Below are positions 34,068-47,394 of a DNA stretch of 64,000 bases, in pieces. The number at the start of each line of letters is the position of its first letter. Position 1 is the first letter of the stretch. The notes below the pieces were generated by a model. It did no database searches and was not told the DNA's origin. It worked only from the letters and a program-made list of their open reading frames with translations. The translations under genes and the position numbers were made by a program. This DNA is from Eudorina sp. 2006-703-Eu-15 (taxonomy: Eukaryota; Chlorophyta; Chlorophyceae; Chlamydomonadales; Volvocaceae): positions 124,001 to 188,000 of the forward strand of contig BDSI01000074.1 in NCBI GenBank assembly GCA_003117195.1. Direction: 5' to 3'.

Positions 34068-37000
34068 ATGCTGAAAATGTGCTTCATGGTTACGGAAGCA
34101 AGCCGCCGGAAGCCGTGGCCCAGAGATTGGCCGGTTTGTTCCCATCCAATTGCAGAGGAAAGCTTTTCGGGCACGGACTACAGCGAGGGACCTGATTCAC
34201 CAGCCAACGTGGGCGTGAACTCGCCTCGCAAGTTCAGTTCTATCAAAAGCAAGAACAGCAGCTATGGCGAACGTGCACCGCCGGAGCTTGTGGCGACAAG
34301 CAGCATGCGCAGTAATGCGTCCGCAGGTCACGGACCTCACACGGTGACGCTGAAGGAATCGCCCATGCTGTCGGACCACCAGCAGTCGCCAACGGGAGGT
34401 GCAGTTCTGCCGCCGGTCCAAATAAGCAGTAATCAAAACAGCTTCACATCAAAAAATGCACAGCCTCAGAACCTGGCATCCATGTTGCATCCTTCCTCGG
34501 GGAGGCGTCGGTCGACGCCAGCCGCTCTTGACATGGCACTGCGCTCCGCCGAGGGTAAAGTGGCGATGGAGCAGCTCCTGCAGCCCGGTCAGAACAAACT
34601 TGTGTTTGGAAATTACTTTGCCGGCACTAGTGCTGCGGCTCGGGACCAGGCTGCCGCTGTCGCGGCAGCTGAGAAGCAGCGCGCGAAGGCGACCGCAAGC
34701 GCTGCCGCCGCTGCCGCCATCGGCGCAACGCCTGCGCAACCCTCCCCCAGGCCGCCGCCAGGCGCACCGCCCAGTCTCACGATACCGTCGTTCAAGGTGC
34801 CCCCGTTGCCGGCGGTTGCCACGCATTCCAACGATCCCGGCATGGCCACTGTACCTGAGGACGTCGCCATGGACGATGTGCTCCCTCAGCCAGGCGCCAC
34901 CGGCACCGCAAGCTTCCGGAAGCACCCTGCCGACAGCGTCTCCAGCATGCTGTTCGTGCCGCAGTCCCCCTCGGCTGCCCACAAGCTGCACCACTCCCAG
35001 CCGCTGCCCAGCGCCCACCCGCCTCCACAGCTGTCGCCCTCCTACCCGACGTCCCAGCCGCACTTGCAGCAGCTTTCCAACCCACATCCACACCCGCCGC
35101 AGCAGCATCAGCAGCAGCACGTGTATCAGCACCACCCACTGTCGTCGTCGGCACCGCCGCAGTCGTCGCAGAAACAGTCCCCGACGCAGGCGGCCTTGGC
35201 GGCGCCGCCGCAGCCGCTGCAGCCGGGACCTCTGCTGCCATCTCCGGGTCGCAACGCCTCCAATCAGGCGGGTGCCGGGGAGGAAGCGGCCGCGTCAAGC
35301 CGCAGTGGCAGCAAGCTGGTGTCGCTGTCGCCGCAGCTGCCGGCGGCCATGCAGCGCAAAAGCTGGTCGCTCGCGGACTACAACATCATACGCAAAATGT
35401 ACACGGGCTACGCGTCAACTGTCTACCAGGTGCGTACGGAATCACGTCTACGCGGTATGCGCGCGCGTGGTCCTCGCGAAAGACAGAGTTGGGCGCGGTT
35501 TGCGGATGTGGGCTCTGGTCTTGCTCGCGAAATGGCCCAAGTCGTGCGGACCATCGGCAAAAGCTTCGGCAGACGAGTTGCACACTGGTGCCAGGCAGCA
35601 TGGGTGGGCGTTCCTGCGCGGCATCGTGCTGCGCAGTTGCTGGACAGGGGGGTCGCGAGGGAACGCAGGACATTCCCCAAATCTGGACAAAGATCAAGGC
35701 ATGGGCGGTTGCGCGTCCCTATGTGGCTGACATAGGCTTGTGGGCTTGTGGGCTTAGGACAGTTGCACGAAGCATGCCTACTTTGTCGCTGGAAGAGGCG
35801 GCTGGCAATACGACACGGAGGCATTACAGATTGCAGGTCGCCTCCTTGTGGGCCCGCAAAATCCCTGGGGCGCATCCCTCGGGCTCGGCCGTGTGTGTCG
35901 TCGGGAGCCGCGCAGGTTGTTGGCTCGCTGGTTGCTCAAAGGTTGCTGAGGGCTGCTCTAAAACGTCGAGGAAAGCTGTGATTGAGTAGGGCCGAGGGTT
36001 TCTAATCCATGTATCAGCGACCCCAGGAAGAAGAGAACACGCTTTGCGGCGCGCTGCGCTGCCCATGGGTGCTAGTGATGGTGGTGATGATGGTCATGCC
36101 ATTCACCTCATGTCCCCACCCGCGCAGGCGATGTGCAAGAAGTCTCTGGAGATGGTAGCGCTCAAGGTGTACCACATGCAGAACCTCTGTGAGCTCAATC
36201 ATTACCAGGTCTTCCGGGAGGTCAGGGTGCACAGCAGCCTCCAGCACCAGAACATCATCCACCTGTTCGCGGCCTTCCAGGTGATGCGCCTGGGCTATGC
36301 GGCGACTGTTGGCCGGGGACCGGCGCCGGGGTGGTGGGGGGGAGACGTGGCTGCGCGCGTGCCTGCCCGTCCGAGCAGCTGCCTGGGATAATGGGAGGGC
36401 AGCGATGGGGTTGCGATGCCGACCTGGGAGTGGGCGGATGGCAGTGCGCATGTGTTGGAGGTGCAGATGGGGGCGACCGTCGGCAAGCACCGGCCTCCGG
36501 GCATTTCGCCCCATCCTTGCCTGCCGGCCTGTCTGCCGGAGTGGCGTCTGTCCGGGGGGCACCCTATCCAATCGCCTTCAGACAGACGGGGCGCGCGCCG
36601 GTGGCACCGGTGGCCCGGCGCTGTCCTTCAAAGGGCCGGCCGCAGCCAGTATTGGGGACGCAGTACTGGCCATGCGCGGCCGTGGCCATGCGCGGGCGAG
36701 TAGGCATCTAGTCGGCAAGGACCACCGGTCGTTACGGCGTTACGGTGGTGTTGCGGTGCCGGTGCGGGGCATCTCCGTTCCGATGAATCGGTGCATCAAC
36801 CTTGTGCTAAAGCATGGTTTTTGGTAAAGCCATAAAAAATCTCTGGCGAGCAGGACGGAGTTTGCCGTGGGATCCTTCCCTTTATGACGTATTGTTGCCC
36901 GGTTCGGTGCTGCCACAGGAGGGCACGGACGTGGTCCTGGTCCAGGAGTACGCGGAGGGCGGGGACCTGTACCGGCTGCTGCACAAGAACGGCGGTCGCC

Positions 37001-39971
37001 TGTCGGAGCGTCAGGCTGTGGAGATGGTGCTGCACCCTTTCCTGCTGGCGCTGCACTACCTGCACACCAGGGGCATCATGCACAGGTGGCCGGGGGTGGC
37101 GGGCCGGGGGGTGGGCACGGGCCGGGACGCGGCGGGCGGGCCACCTTCGGGTCGCGTCCAGGGCTGGCGACGCCTGAGAGTGCGTGTCTGGGAAACAGCT
37201 GAGATACCTGGCTTGTCGATGTGAGTCGCTCTGCAGCCCGGAAAATCCGCAGGCGGTGGGTGTCAATATCGACAGGGGATCGTGTTCAAGCAACCGGGCT
37301 TGCACCGGGGTTTGGCGAGCCCTTGCGCATCCGCGTTACACGCGAGCATGCCCCGATGTGCCGACAGGGACATCAAGCCCGAGAACGTGCTGTTCACGGA
37401 GCACCGGGTGCTGAAGCTGGCGGACTTTGGGCTGGCCATTGACCTCAACGAGGAGCGTGCAGTCACGCGCGCAGGTACGAGTGGTTAGCTAAGAAAAATC
37501 CACCCGACCCAGATGCGCGTGTGTGTATGTATGTTGGAGTGGGGTGGCGGGCGGGGTTCGCGGTTGGGGAATGGTTCCATGGCGAGTAGCGCCTGGGGCC
37601 GGCCGGGTTCGTTGGTTGGAAGGGCGTGGGTTGCGAAACACGCTGTGGGACTGGAACGCTCAGTTCTGGACGTTCAGTGTGAGGGGCACCCAGCTCTGTG
37701 TTGTCCTGCTCCTTGGAGGCCGTGAAGGCGCATGGCAAAGCGAGGTGCATGGCGTCACGGGGGGCCCTGTGAACACGGGGGGCGCCTGAACGCTGCATGC
37801 GGGGATATGCTGCGCGAACTGCGAGGGGAATCTATGGTATGGACCGAAGGTGCACTCCATGAGCGGTGCAATGCCTCGTCTGCAGCTATCTGGTATCCCG
37901 ACGGGCAACTTGTCGTGGGATTGCTCTTTACCCTTTGCGTGCTACCACGGTCTCGCAGCAACTGACGGTGACGTCGCGGCTGAAGGACGAGCGCACCCCT
38001 GAAGCTCTGATCCTGACATCGGTGAGAGCCCTTTCGCCATGGCCCCGCGAGCAGGCACGCTGGACTACATGGCTCCGGAGGTGCTGCGCTGCCCGCCCAA
38101 GAATCTGCCGCAGGAGAATAAGAACAACCCCTACCTCCACTACAACAACTCGGTGGACGCCTGGGCGGTGGGCGTCTTCGCGTATGAACTGATTGTGGGC
38201 TTCCCGCCATTTGCGGGTGAGCAGGGGGGCGTGCGCAGGGCCCGAACCAAACCGGGCATACATGCGGCGCTGACAGAGATTCACTGACTGCAAATTTTCG
38301 GCGCCAAGAACTCCCATTCCACATACCACACACATGCATGTACGCAACCGTTTCGGCGAACCACCGTTTGCGGTCAATCTAGAATCTCACGAACACTTTT
38401 GCTACGCTCGCGCCTTGCTCTCAATCAAGGTGCGGCCCTGGCGTCCATCGTTCTGAAGAGCGCTCGAGCAGTCCCCCCGTTGCGCGCTGACCTGCAACCC
38501 CCGAACAATCCGGTCCCCGTTCCCCGGCCATGTAATTCCCTTCTCCTCCCCTTTGCCCCGGGTCTTGTCTGTCCAGGTGAGACTCAGCTTGACAGCGTTG
38601 ACCGCATCATGCACTCGGTGCCCGAGTTCCCCGCCAAGATCTCGGAGTTTGCCAAGGACTTCATCTGCCAGTGCCTCCGCAAACACCCCGGCGACCGACC
38701 CACCGTCATGGAGCTGCTGCACCATCCATGGGTGCGGACGTTCCAGGTGAGGCGGCGGGGCGTGTTGTATGTGTTGAGACAACTGAGCCGCGTTTGTATG
38801 TGTTGTGTATGTATAGTATAGTATAGTATACATCATGTGTATGTACGACACCTGCGCCTTGAGAAAGAGGAGTCCAGCTCGACTGTGTATGATATATGCG
38901 TCTACGCATGCGCTTCGGGTTCATTGGCGGCGTTGCAAGCTCTGGGGCAGTGGGATCTAGGAAATTGGCAGATATTTTCAAACTGGTGCAATGGGGGTCA
39001 GATGCAACCTATCGCGGCAGCTGCAAGCGGCTCGGCGCTTGGCGGCATTCCGTTGTTACTATCCACATCCACATCACAACCCTTACCACGATGGTTGTGT
39101 CACCAGAGTGATCACCGCAAATGCCTGCAATGCTTGGTTGTCTGCATTGCGCGGTACCTGTTGTGTGGAGTTGTACCTGTCACCGTCAGACGGCCCCCTC
39201 CTCCGCCTGCCCCCTGCCCCCTGCCGCCTCCCGCAGCGCCGCACGTCGATGCGCATCACCACGGTGCAGCGGCGTCGCAGCAGCGTCATGTACAACCCGG
39301 GGTCGCTCAGCCACGCGCCGGGCATGCCGCAGGAGCCGTACACGCCGCCGCAGGAGGCGGCTGAGGAGGGCACCGAGGGCGCGGGGCCCATGGAGACGGA
39401 CGTGAATGAGATGACGCCGGAGGAGATTGAGCAGATGATTGTGAAGCTGCAGGTAGGCGGCAGGGCCGGGAGCCATTGGATCGGGCGGGAGAGAGCAACC
39501 GGCATGGGGCTGGATGGAGGCCGGCGGCTGCGGTCATATGCAAGTGAATGGTGTGGCATATCGGGCGCGCATATGCCATGCCAGCCTTATTTAGAGGCAA
39601 GGGGGCATGGCAGCACGGTGCAGGATCGATGGAGGAAGGAGTAACCGCCGGGCTGGGCATCCAACAAAGCGTCTCAGCCCTTGTCCCTCGACGCCGGCTG
39701 TGGAGCCTCGAGTTTGCCTCATTTTCTTAGAGCCCACCCGCCCACGCGACCGGCCGACTGTGCGCGGCGGCGTGCTAGGCCGATCCCTTCCTAGTGTTCC
39801 AATGTACGGTATCTCCCTACCTGCCTGTCTACCGTCCCCGCGGGGCCCCACCGCTGTTGCACGCTGCCCGGTTGCGCACAGGTGGCCAAGGCACAAGCGC
39901 TTGCCAAGAGCGAGTCGACCCGACCCAACGGTGACATGGTCATGCAGGCAGTGCACCCGCTCCACATATGA
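34068..39971 (+). CDS. Aurora-like serine/threonine protein kinase with long N-terminal low-complexity region
   Basis: Eight exons: 34068-35429, 36128-36280, 36919-37085, 37368-37474, 38055-38216, 38577-38746, 39237-39452 and 39882-39971, giving 808 residues. Residues 1-435 are Ser/Pro/Gln/Ala-rich with His/Gln runs. The kinase domain spans about 438-695: VALK with Lys467, MHRDIKPEN with Asp562, ADFGL with Asp580, T-loop VTRAGTLDYMAPE, and DAWAVGVFAYELIVGFPPF. The layout is Aurora-like, but the glycine loop (RKMYTGYASTVYQA) lacks the usual G-x-G-x-x-G. The C-terminal tail has an acidic segment and MTPEEIEQMIVKLQ. An alternative start uses ATG 33891, a first exon to 33975 and an acceptor before 34156; it also closes in frame (807 residues). 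Aurora-type kinases act in mitosis and, in Chlamydomonas, in flagellar disassembly; the role here is open. Confidence 0.87.
38957..38997 (+). repeat. Intronic GGTAGAC/CTGCGCT repeat (kinase intron 6)
   Basis: TAGGAAATTGGCAGATATTT then TCAAACTGGTGCAATGGGG, a diverged member of the intron-resident family also seen at 63576-63635. Confidence 0.55.
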
Positions 39972-41737
39972 CAAGGATGGTTAGGCGGGTTAATGGATGA
40001 TGGCTAACGGTGATGGAAGATGGAAGATGACGGTCGTGGCCAGCGGAAGCAAAGAAAGCAGCAAAGGAAGAGCCCGTGCTGCGCGGCCTTGGCGGTGTGA
40101 GAAGACGGAGGCGCCCTTGCCATAAGGCCGGGCCGTGTACAGAGCATTCGAGTAAAAAAGAAGATTCCTCTTCGCATGCGCCGTCGCGTGGCTTGTGGGG
40201 GGAGACGTGACGAGGTGGGGGGAAGAGTCGTGGTGTCCCAGTGCGGCGCGGCCACGCCCCCTTTTAACCTGACCCCCGCCCAGCGCGCAACGACTGGCGG
40301 CGACTCGCTAAGCAAGCCACGCGTAGCAATACAAGTTTTTTTTGTTGATTTGCTCTTTCTTGACACGATATCTTTGACTGCAGCGCGTGTCAAGTGCGCA
40401 GATATGATGAAGTAGTAGCCTCTTGACGTCCAAAGATGTCTGTTTGGACCCCGCTGCGGGACAGCTGAACCGCAATCTAGAGAAGAGCAGCCGCCGGCTG
40501 GCTGGCTGGGCCGGCCGGCCGGCGGCCATTTGCGGAATGGGCTCCGGACTCGGGCAACCTGAGCCTCCTCCGACTGCTGAGCGGTGCGGCGCGTGGGCGT
40601 GCGGCGCGTCGTGGTGTCGGGGCGCCCATTCCGTGGTCGTTTCGCAGCAGGATGAGGGGATGCTGCGCTCGTGGGACGGCGCGCCTTCGCGCGGGTTGGG
40701 TAGGGATGTGTGTGGGAATGGGCGGGAGGCTTGTGGGCGCCGCCCGCACTCGGCTCAGGCCCAGTGCCGCACGGCGCCGGCCCCTGCCCCGGCCAGCTAC
40801 CTGCACGGGCGACGCAGTATGCAGAGTGTACAGGGTTCCGGGCTGGACTCGCGGACACGGCCCATGCTTTGAGAACTAATACATACCCCCGTCTTTTCCA
40901 ATAAAGCTATTCCTTTGGTCACCATGCCGCTGTGTGGTTGCGTCCTTGTTTCGGGAGGAACGGCGCTGCCGGCGTGTGCGCGTCAAAGCGTGTGCGACTT
41001 GTCCTCATATCCGCCTTGTCCCGGCGAGGGATCTTGAGGCCGCAGGAGGGGCAACCAGGAAAGGTGGATGGTGGGGTGGATATCCAGGGGCATGTATACA
41101 TGAGGCGGTTGAGGGGCGCATCGGCCCTCACGCTGGCTTTGCGCGCCGGAGCGCACCCGCTGCCGGCCGGAGCGCTTGATGACGCTGTGGACGGGCTTGA
41201 AGGGCTGGCGAGAAGCTCGAGGGGGCGGTCGTTCGGCTGGGGGCGGTTTGGATTTCGGCTGGTGGCACCTGCGTGTTGAGGCGGGCGCCGCATCCTGCTT
41301 GCAACGACCCAGGGGCGTGGCTGTTTCCGGGCAGAGGTCGTTTCCTGTGGACGACTTGTGGCGTGCGCCTCGCGTTCACCAGATGTCGAAATGTGTGTAC
41401 GGTACCGACCATCGTACCCCTCGAGTGAGGGTAAGGGTGCGAATAACCATGCATGGCGTGTGCACGCTCCGCCTGTGCGCGTGAGCTGGGGGCGCGTCTT
41501 TGTTCGTGATCAGCGAGCAGGGCAGCTGACGAGGGCCGGCCTGTGGACGAGTTTTCTACGGCGCATGAGAATGGACAGGGGATGAGAGTGTGTGTGCGTA
41601 CGGCACTAACGAGTGCGGACCCAAGCGTCCCGTCTATATTTTACTGTTCTTGTAGTGATGTTGTGACCTTGAAATGTTCGAACTTTGAATGATTCCGAAG
41701 AGATTTTGGACACTTGGTTTAGTATCGCGTGTGTAGA
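39972..41737. other. 1.8-kb gap between the Aurora-like kinase and lumen-protein genes
   Basis: It should contain the kinase 3' UTR and the lumen-protein promoter; the last 150 bp before 41738 turn AT-rich. An AATAAAG occurs near 40900 but is too far from the kinase stop codon to assign. No gene was seen. Confidence 0.45.
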
Positions 41738-44700
41738 ATGTCACTTCAGGCGTTGAAGCAACGCAAATGCATCCGTCAGTGTGCCTTGACATGTATCGCA
41801 AGTAATAGCAGACTGCATCAACGCACGTTTCAGTCACTCGGCCCCCTTTGTTCGCGGCGTAACCTTCTGTTCGCCGGGACTTTCCTTGCAACACCTTTTG
41901 TCCAGCAAGCAGCCCATGCAGTTGACTTACAAGATTATCTATTGCGAGCATTTCCCCCACCGCCTGAGCCAGTTTTGTTTCCACGAAAGGCCCTGAATCA
42001 ACCTTTTGCGGTCCTACTTATGCGGTCTGCCTACGAAACAGTAGACGACTTGGACTTTATTCCCATGGTAGGAGATAAACAGAGATTCTCCTGGTGGTTT
42101 ATCCTGTGTTAAACATGTGAACACGGTAGCATCGTACGGCGCAGCGCGTGGTGCCCAAGAGCATCAGGACCGCCGGCCGAAGTCATCTGGCGTGTCCACG
42201 CTCCACCTATCTATCCCCACCTTCACCTTCTTCGCATAGCAGCTACCCTTGCGCTTGATGCGCCATCTGCTGGCCGCTCCCTCGCTGTGCAGAACGACTT
42301 CCAGAAGGCCTTCTGGAAACTGCGCGCGAGCGAGCAAGAGTCGTACAACCTGCAGTACTCCCCGCTGAAGCCGCGCATTGTGAGTGTCACTTATGATGCG
42401 AGAGGGCACGGTGTGGGCATGCTGGAGCAGTATGGAGCCACACCGGCCCCTTACCGCACTCTGGCGCATCGCCCATCATGGCAGCCAACCCCCTCCTCTC
42501 GCCTCCTCCCCTCCCCTCCCCTCTCCTCCCCTCTCCTCTCCTCTCCTCTCCTCCCCTACAGGGCGACGTGACGGACTCGCTGTACTTTGACTTCATCTCG
42601 TACTCGTGAGTGCACCTCACCTCACCCCACCCCACCGCACCGGACACACAAGCTGCGTTGCGCGTCACGCAGGACGCAGCGTCCTCATCCTTGCCGTTGT
42701 CGTTGTCGTTGTCCTGGGAAGGCTTTCCTGTCACACGCACCAGTGTTGCCGTGCGGTGGCGGCCACGGTGCGCTCGCATTCCTACTCCGAGTGTTTTTCT
42801 GCTAGCCAGCAGCCATCGCGCCCAACATTGACGACCACCAAGATGCCATTGCTGACCTCTGCTGCTTTGCACGCGACGATGCGCGTTCGGTTGGGGTCGA
42901 TCGGGGGACACCAGCCCCGTGTCGCCATGTGGATTCTGCCCCGCACGGCACGGTACAGCAGAACGGCACGGCACGGCGTGTTCCCAGCCTCCCACCTGCC
43001 GTATGGCGCCACGGCCCCACAGGCAGTTCTCCACCATCTCGCGGGAGATGCCCAAGGGGCAGCAGGTCTTCAAGGTGAGCCAACGACGTCAGGGCGGGCG
43101 GAGCGGGGCAGGCCAGGGCAGGGCATGTCAGCAGGGCACGCCGCCCCCTTTCCGGAGCAGCGCCCCCCGGCGGCGTCTGGCGGGGGGCCTTCCCCCGTTT
43201 CCAAACCCTCCCCACCCGCACCGACCTCTTCACTCACCGCAGCAAGCACGGCGGCCCAGGAGGGATCCGTCCCATCCGAAGGTGATGTGGGTTAGCTGCC
43301 GAACTGTTTCCCCGAAACCAAAGGCACGGCGTTTTTGGCGTCGCGCAGGAGTACTGCGAGGACTGTCCGGAGCAGTACCGGGTGGTGCGGCGGGACGCGG
43401 CCCTGTCGGACAACTCGGTGCTGCCCGGGGTGTTCTTCACCCGCACCGGGGACCGAATCTACGAGGGCCTCAAGGACGGCTTCCGGGTGAGAGGGGTGGG
43501 GTGACGGGGACGGGGCTTCGACTCGAGGAGAAGCATAGGCACACCGCAACCCGGCGACAAGTAACTAGCAGAGGCGGGATTGGGGTCGGCCACTTGGCCT
43601 CGCTAACAACTAAGAACCCGTGCACTGCGCGGACAGGGACGGGAGGGAGAGAGTGCGGAGTGTGAGGGGAGCGTGAGGGGCCGGAACGGATGGGATGGGG
43701 CGGGGCGGGGCGTGTGGAAGGCAGGCACGGCGATGAATCGGATGGCGCCGTGGCGGTTCAGACCTGGAGCGCCAGTCCTGATCCGGACCCGGACCCGACC
43801 CGCACCGAGGCACACCCTCCTGCTGGTCCCTGCGGCGGCGGCGGTACTGGGCGTGTTCTTTTTCTAGGCACACCTTCCTGCCTGCAACACCGAGGGGAGG
43901 AAGGATGCGGGCCAGCTGCCCCGCAAAGCATGCGGAGTGAGGGCGAGGGTGAGGGTGAGGGCGAGGCCCCGGATGCTTGCTGCCGATGAGCCGCTCGCCT
44001 GCTGCCCGCCGCACCTGTGGCCCGCCACCCATCCAACTAACCAACCAACCAACCAACCACGCCGTCTGCAGGGCTTCCAATTCGGTGCGCCGCCGCCACT
44101 GGCCCCCGGCGCTGGACTGGCCGCCCTCACCGCGGGCGTGCAGCGGATCCTGGACATCATGGTGGACAACGGATACGCCCTCAAGGCGCGTGTGCGTGCG
44201 TGTGTGTTTAGATAAGAGACCCGTGTGTGTGGCCGTTGGACGGGGGGAAAGGAGCAGAAAGGCGAATGGGGAAAAGGGGAAAGTGAGCGGGGGTCGGCCC
44301 AGATAGGCCACAGCGTTGTGGTCGCCGCCGCTGCCACGGCGTCGAGTTTGTTGGCTGCACCAGCCGGGTGCTGTCCTTACCTGCCCCGGGTCTCCACGAT
44401 CGGCCTGCGACGCTCGACAGGGATGGGGAGTGGGGAAGAGGGCCGGGGGATGGCTCCAGGACGGGAAGAGCCGCGTTCCCCATCAGACGGGAAAGCGACA
44501 GCGACAGCCACACCCTCCGCGCGGGTCGCCGAGCACGGTGGCAGGACCTAGCTGCGCTGCCCTTGCATCCAGGGTGCCGTACGTGGGACTCCTTCCCCCC
44601 CCGTCGGTCCTGAGACACGACAGCCGTGACCCGAGCCGACTCGACCCAACCCGACCCGATCTGACCGATTCCGGATGTTGTACAGGCCGAGGTGTACGAC

Positions 44701-45408
44701 GTGAGCGACGCGGACCAGTCATTCAAGGTCAAGGTCACCGGACCTGCCAACCTGTGGGGTGGGTGGCGCCGTGATTCAAGGGGGGGCCGAGGGGGGTGCA
44801 GTGACCGGTGAGGGGGAGTGCAGTCTAGGGGGATGGCAACCGGGTGGCCGACAAGCTACAGCAGTTACGGCCAGCGATGTGGCCCCGCGGCCCTCCATTC
44901 CCCCTTCCCTTTTTCCCCCGGCGGTTGTCTTAAAAAACACTATCAGGACATTCACTCACGTTGCGTGCAACCCGGCGTCCCGCTTGCCGTCTGTCCCGCA
45001 TACCTCCTCGCGCCGAATCCAGCTACCCCATCCAACCTCCGCCCTCCCGATGTCGGACCTGCCTCCTCCCCGCGACCCTGGCCCCCACAGCTCTCAACCC
45101 GCCATCACACCGCTGCCCATCCCCCCCACCACTCCACCCTCCTCCGGGTGTCCCCATGCCGTCGCTCTTCCCCGAACAGTTGTAGCCGGGCCCTTTGTGT
45201 CCGGGTATACCTCTCCTCACACCCCCGCCTCCTCCTCCTTCCCTGTTCCCCAGGCCTGACCTCCCTCAACTACCGCAAGTCCCTGGTGGTGAACGCCTAC
45301 GACTGCATGGCCGTGGACGCCTTCCTGCGGGCGGGCGGCCGCCGAGCCGCCTTCGAGCTCACCACCAGCCCCACGGGCTTCGAGGAGCAGTGGGTGCTGC
45401 TGGCGTGA
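41738..45408 (+). CDS. Conserved thylakoid-lumen protein of unknown function, Tat-targeted
   Basis: Eight exons: 41738-42067, 42293-42379, 42562-42605, 43023-43074, 43349-43486, 44072-44191, 44686-44758 and 45254-45408, giving 332 residues. The N-terminus has a basic transit region, then a twin-arginine signal: Arg40-Arg41 in CSRRNLLFAGTF, a hydrophobic core and a cleavage motif AHA (59-61), so lumenal export by the Tat route is inferred. The mature part carries FAVLLMRSAYETVDDLDFIP, DFQKAFWKLRASEQESYN, TDSLYFDFISYSQFSTISRE and YRVVRRDAALSDNSVLPGVF. These blocks look like an uncharacterised chloroplast family I recall from land plants. No catalytic motif was seen. The exon 6 donor is ambiguous: GT after 44191 or a GC donor after 44185, both in frame. 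Confidence 0.8.
42484..42561. repeat. Long CT-rich polypyrimidine tract before exon 3
   Basis: Nearly 75 bp of CTCCCCTCC/CTCTCCTC type units end in the acceptor CCCCTACAG of the 44-nt exon 3 of the lumen-protein gene. Confidence 0.85.
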
Positions 45409-46500
45409 GGGGGCAGAGCGGGGGTGCAGAGAGGGGGACGAGGGCGAAGGTGGATTTGGAGCTTCGTGGAGTTGAACTTAACTACAGAAACGGAATACAC
45501 AGCGTGTGTGTCCCCAGCGAGTGAGCCCGCCCGAAGTAAGCCAGGGCGTGTGTGTGTGTGTGTTCGTGTCCGTTGGTGATGGGGTGCGGGTTTGACGAGG
45601 CCAGGGGCGAGGAATGGCGACGTCCACTGGCGCAGGGTGCGGGGGGGGGGGAGGCAGCCGGCATGACGAATGAGGACAGGTCGGAGAGGAAGAGGGCGCG
45701 GGAGAGGGCGCGGAGAAGGGGTAGGCGATTAATGTGGGCATGTTTAACCCTGACCATGATGCCAGGCCGGTGGCGGGGATACTGATATGGAAGCGCTGCC
45801 CTGCCTCTTTATTCCGTGGGTCGGCTTCCTCCGCTTCGAGGTTGCCTTGAGCGGGGCAACTGGAAGCTACTGTGGGTACGGTGGGTGCTTCATATTGTAC
45901 GAGCCTGACATTATGGTGACGCTGATGCAGATACGGGGCTACTTGCCTGATTGGACGTTGAGCTCGCACATACCGGCTGAGCGTTCTCGGGGTGCAAGGG
46001 GAAGGGGGGAAGGCGGAGGCGGAGGGTGTGCGGGAAGGGGTGGACCAAGTGTGTGAGGCTGTGGGTTGGGAGGATGGATGTGGCTGTGGGTTGGGAGGAT
46101 GGATGCCGTGGCGGCGGCGGCGGCGGTGGTGGCAGTGGCGGCGGTGGCAGTGCATTTGCGCGGACAGGGGGACCATGCAGCGCGGAGGAAGGGAGTCAGA
46201 TAAGGGACCGCAGCAGCGAATGACAGCTCCTCAGCAGTCGTGACCCCCCTCCCCCGACTGGTACCCACACTGTGGTCCACGTCGACTCGTTTCTGATTCG
46301 TCCTGGCACCGCACATGCCTGTCGCGCGATCTCCACTGTCAGCTTATCAGTGATGCCGAGTGATATGATGCAGGGTTGTCTGCGACGTTGCTGGCGCAAA
46401 GGAATTCGTCAAGCAGGCAGGCAGCGTGGTTGGGTGGTTGGGTGGGCGGCCACAGACGTAGGCGAAGGGCCAAGCGGACCCTTGAAGCGGTAACCGGTGT

Positions 46501-46565
<65 letters not shown>

Positions 46566-46594
46566 TTGGCTGGCTGGCTGGCTGGCTGGCTGGT

Positions 46595-46626
<32 letters not shown>
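46501..46626. repeat. (CTGG)n tetranucleotide array, about 125 bp
   Basis: About 31 units of GCTG/GCTT type with a few GGTT changes. Its translation (LAGW repeated) explains the open frames across it. Confidence 0.97.
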
Positions 46627-47394
46627 CCGTATCCGTCCCTTCGATGTGGATTTTAAGCGAGAAACTGGCGGGGTGTGTTAATTGTTATTAAGGATGTTAC
46701 AGCGGACCCGGACCCTCCGTGTAAATGGAGAACTGAACCGCGAGGCGGCAAGTCGGTGATGACGGTGACGACAGGAACCAACCCATGGAGGGATGGAACA
46801 GATGCGACTAGTGCGACGCACTGTGACTCCTCTGAAAGGAAGGAAACCTTGTTATCGGCTCTGCATGCTGAAGGGGCATGTTCCTCGACCTCGCGCGGCT
46901 CGAGTGTAGGATCTATCTACAACAAGCGCCTGTCAAATAGAACGTCGTCCTGTGGGGAGCGGTGCCCCCAACCCCAAGAAATGGATTTGATCTTTCGGTG
47001 GCCCTCCCGCCCGGTATCCAGCGCACCTGCTGGCTGTCAACCGCAGTCTCGAAAGCCAGTCAAACGCAGCCAGGCCAGGTCAGCCGGCCAGGTCAGGTAC
47101 TTCCCATGACAACGGGAGCAGCGAAATCCATGCGATGGAGGTCGACAGACACGTCGCGGCTGCCCAGCCCAGTCCACAGCCGCGCCGTCCCGTTGCCGAC
47201 CCGACCCGTGTAGAGCCGCGGCGGAGATGCGTGTTGTCGCGTCGGCGGGATGCCGTGGGAGGTAGGACTCGCAAACAACGAGGTTGAGCAACGTTTTTGA
47301 CGGGCATTGAAGCATCGCTGAGTTGCGGATCTAGCGATGATATCACGACCGCAGTACATGGCCAACGAAAATCATGCAATGACATACAAGTAAA

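Noticed and set aside
34068..39971. Assignment as the orthologue of the Chlamydomonas flagellar kinase CALK
   Set aside because: The kinase domain lies far from the N-terminus here, whereas I recall CALK's activation-loop site near residue 193; kept as Aurora-like only.
40895..40910. AATAAAG near 40900 as the kinase poly(A) signal
   Set aside because: About 930 bp beyond the stop codon. The TGTAA signal usual in Chlamydomonas was also not consistently found after stop codons, so no terminators were called.
46376..46681. Open frames with repeated LAGW
   Set aside because: Direct translation of the (CTGG)n array.
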